Below the pieces are notes generated by a model, which was not told the origin of the DNA, ran no database searches, and saw nothing but the letters and a program-made list of their open reading frames with translations. This document shows, in pieces, positions 43,099 to 44,461 of a DNA stretch of 44,461 nt. The stretch comes from Bryobacterales bacterium (GTDB lineage Bacteria > Acidobacteriota > Terriglobia > Bryobacterales > Bryobacteraceae). Where the stretch lies: NCBI GenBank assembly GCA_003136575.1, contig PLEX01000178.1:322-44782 (forward strand), in the 5' to 3' direction. The position numbers were made by a program, and so were the translations under genes. The number at the start of each line of letters is the position of its first letter. The stretch's first letter is position 1.

Positions 43099-44461
43099 TT
43101 AGTCCCTCGTTATCGCTTCGTGCAGATTGAGAATCACCCGCGCGACGCTGGTCATCGCGGCCAGATCGGCTGGTTTCATGTTCTCCGGTACGGGCGCTTC
43201 GCCGATCGTCAGCAGTTCGGCCGCGCCCTTCCTATCGGTCTCGAAGTGTATGGCCGCATTTCGATGAAGATCGCGCAAGACCTTTAATTCCGATTCGGCG
43301 GGCTTCCGCTCGAGGCTTCGCTCGAACGCCCAGGCGAGTTGCGCGTCCACGGTCTTGCCTCCCTTGTCCAGAATGTTTTCCGCGAAAACCCGCGCGGCCT
43401 CGACGAAGATCGGGTCGTTCAGCAGATCGAGCGCCTGCAGCGGCGTGTTCGAATTCACGCGGTTGACGGTGCATTCCTCCCGCGTCGGCGCGTCGAAATT
43501 CAGCAGCGAAGGATGCAGGAAAGTCCGCTGCCAGTGCGTATAAACGGCGCGGCGGTAGAGACCGTCCCCGTGACTGGCCGACCAGTCTCGCTTCGGGAAG
43601 TTGAGCGCGGCCAGATAACCTTCGGGTTCGTAGGGGCGAACGCTCTCGCCACCGAACTGCTTTGCGAGCAGGCCGGAAATTTCAAGCGCGGTATCGCGAA
43701 CGGATTCCGCTCCGATGCGGAACCGGCTCTGGCGCGCGAGCAGACGGTTATCGGGATCGCGTTTATCGAGGTCGGGGTTCGAGAGAGATGACTGCTTGTA
43801 AGTCGCGCTCGTCACGATAGTGCGAAGCAGATGCTTCACGTCCCACTGGTGCGCGCCCGCGGCCTGATATTCCGGCTTCATGAATTCCGACGCCAGCCAG
43901 TCGAGCAGTTCGGGGTGCAACGGCGCTTCACCCTGCGAGCCGAGGTCTTCGAGGTTCTTCGATATCCCGATCCCAAAGAGCTCTCGCCACATCCGATTCA
44001 CGAACGCGCGGGCGGTCAGCGGATTGGAACTCGATACGAGCCAGTTGGCCAGATCGAGTCGCGTGGCGCGCTTGCTGCCGGTCTCCAGCTTGCCGAGGAA
44101 TTCGGGAATGGCCGGCTGCACGATGTCGCCGGAATCGTCCATCCAGTTGCCGCGCGGCAGAACGCGAACTTCGCGCGGCTCCACCGACTCGGTCACCATC
44201 ACTTCGGGAACTTTGCTTAGCAGGATTTCGTGCTTTGCCTCCAGTTTGGCCAGTTCGATGCGCGCCGGCTGCAACTGCGGGTTTGAATATTCGAAGTAAT
44301 AGAGAACTAGTTTTTTCTGATCTTCTGAGCGCTTTTCAGGCGAGACGAACAGCGCGGTCGCGAGATTGGCCGCGATGCCATCATGCTGCGGCGGAGGCGG
44401 CGCGACGACCGGAGCATCCAGCTTGACTGCGGCACTCGGGTCGACTTGGGGAGCGGCAGGG
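43099..44461 (-). CDS. DUF1549/DUF1553 (PSD1-type) protein, 5' part outside window
   Basis: The frame is open to the right window edge, so the N-terminus is missing. The visible C-terminal 453 residues contain the Pro-rich linker and SEDQKKLVLYYFEYSNP, then VTESVEPREVRVLPRGNWMD. The DUF1553 core follows: NPLTARAFVNRMWRELFGIG, FMKPEYQAAGAHQWDVKHLL, TSATYKQSSLSNPD, DPDNRLLARQSRFRIGAESV, RREVYT-like RRAVYTHWQRTFLHP and EECTVNRVNSNTPLQALDLL. Proteins of this type usually start with a signal peptide, often a cytochrome-c-like PSCyt1 module, and DUF1549. They are thought to work outside the cytoplasm with the adjacent DUF1501 protein, in an unknown reaction. The likely start is to the right of 44461. 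Confidence 0.9.
   Translation of the reverse strand, partial: PAAPQVDPSAAVKLDAPVVAPPPPQHDGIAANLATALFVSPEKRSEDQKKLVLYYFEYSNPQLQPARIELAKLEAKHEILLSKVPEVMVTESVEPREVRVLPRGNWMDDSGDIVQPAIPEFLGKLETGSKRATRLDLANWLVSSSNPLTARAFVNRMWRELFGIGISKNLEDLGSQGEAPLHPELLDWLASEFMKPEYQAAGAHQWDVKHLLRTIVTSATYKQSSLSNPDLDKRDPDNRLLARQSRFRIGAESVRDTALEISGLLAKQFGGESVRPYEPEGYLAALNFPKRDWSASHGDGLYRRAVYTHWQRTFLHPSLLNFDAPTREECTVNRVNSNTPLQALDLLNDPIFVEAARVFAENILDKGGKTVDAQLAWAFERSLERKPAESELKVLRDLHRNAAIHFETDRKGAAELLTIGEAPVPENMKPADLAAMTSVARVILNLHEAITRD

Noticed and set aside
1..44461. CRISPR arrays, tRNA, rRNA, transposases, phage integration sites
   Set aside because: No regularly spaced repeats, cloverleaf-like sequences, transposase motifs or integrase genes were recognised by eye; a tRNAscan or Infernal run would be the decisive check for small RNAs.

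Overview
The window is GC-rich and coding-dense. Its gene content points to an Acidobacteriota genome, most likely of the Solibacter/Bryobacter type. The markers are a VWFA-related protein of the acidobacterial type, a TIGR03435-type secreted protein, a large Oar-like TonB-dependent receptor with a carboxypeptidase-regulatory-like N-terminus, an ABC-permease/M1-peptidase fusion, and a DUF1501 + DUF1549/DUF1553 pair. No rRNA, tRNA, CRISPR array, insertion sequence or phage gene was seen. This is chromosomal, mostly metabolic and accessory DNA.

Layout. 1-2986: two secreted acidobacterial-type proteins. 3138-10716 (minus strand): a glucose module, read as GH15 glucoamylase, DMT-type sugar/ureide transporter, GMC flavin oxidoreductase and zinc glucose dehydrogenase, followed by an NDH-2 NADH dehydrogenase. 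A Tat-exported gluconolactonase is divergent at 10988. 12125-16977: a Uma2 nuclease-like protein, then a tightly coupled trio of a DinB-like protein, a 974-residue PLP-decarboxylase/TPR/ATP-grasp fusion and a GT-A glycosyltransferase. This trio is the best candidate here for an undescribed pathway. 17003-20851: a PchB/chorismate-mutase-like enzyme, a secreted esterase/SMP-30 fusion, an orphan ribbon-helix-helix antitoxin with a decayed mazF behind it, and a GH43 arabinanase. 21221-26726: an ECF sigma factor with a SnoaL-like tail, a 30-codon ORF coupled to an unknown secreted protein, and the TonB receptor. 26904-31360: ROK kinase, divergent lacD-pckG, and a small membrane protein with a promoter that suggests leaderless initiation. 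31424-36990: fabD, then on the minus strand ino1 - NAD epimerase - msrB, then two response regulators. 36994-41641: ABC-2 permease/M1 peptidase and its partner ATPase, which carries a one-base frameshift. 41651-44461: DUF1501 and DUF1549/1553 proteins, the latter cut by the window edge.

How it fits together. The 4581-10716 genes can be read as alpha-glucan to glucose to gluconolactone, with NDH-2 able to re-oxidise NADH and the divergent gluconolactonase opening the lactone. ROK, LacD and PckG fit sugar-phosphate metabolism and gluconeogenesis. The decarboxylase/ATP-grasp fusion combines the two activities that in methanofuran synthesis are the separate enzymes MfnA and MfnD (amine formation, then ATP-dependent amide bond formation), with a glycosyltransferase translated immediately after it. 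Several junctions are 4-base stop/start overlaps (TTGA, ATGA, GTGA), so many genes are probably translationally coupled. Non-ATG starts (TTG, GTG, perhaps CTG) are common.
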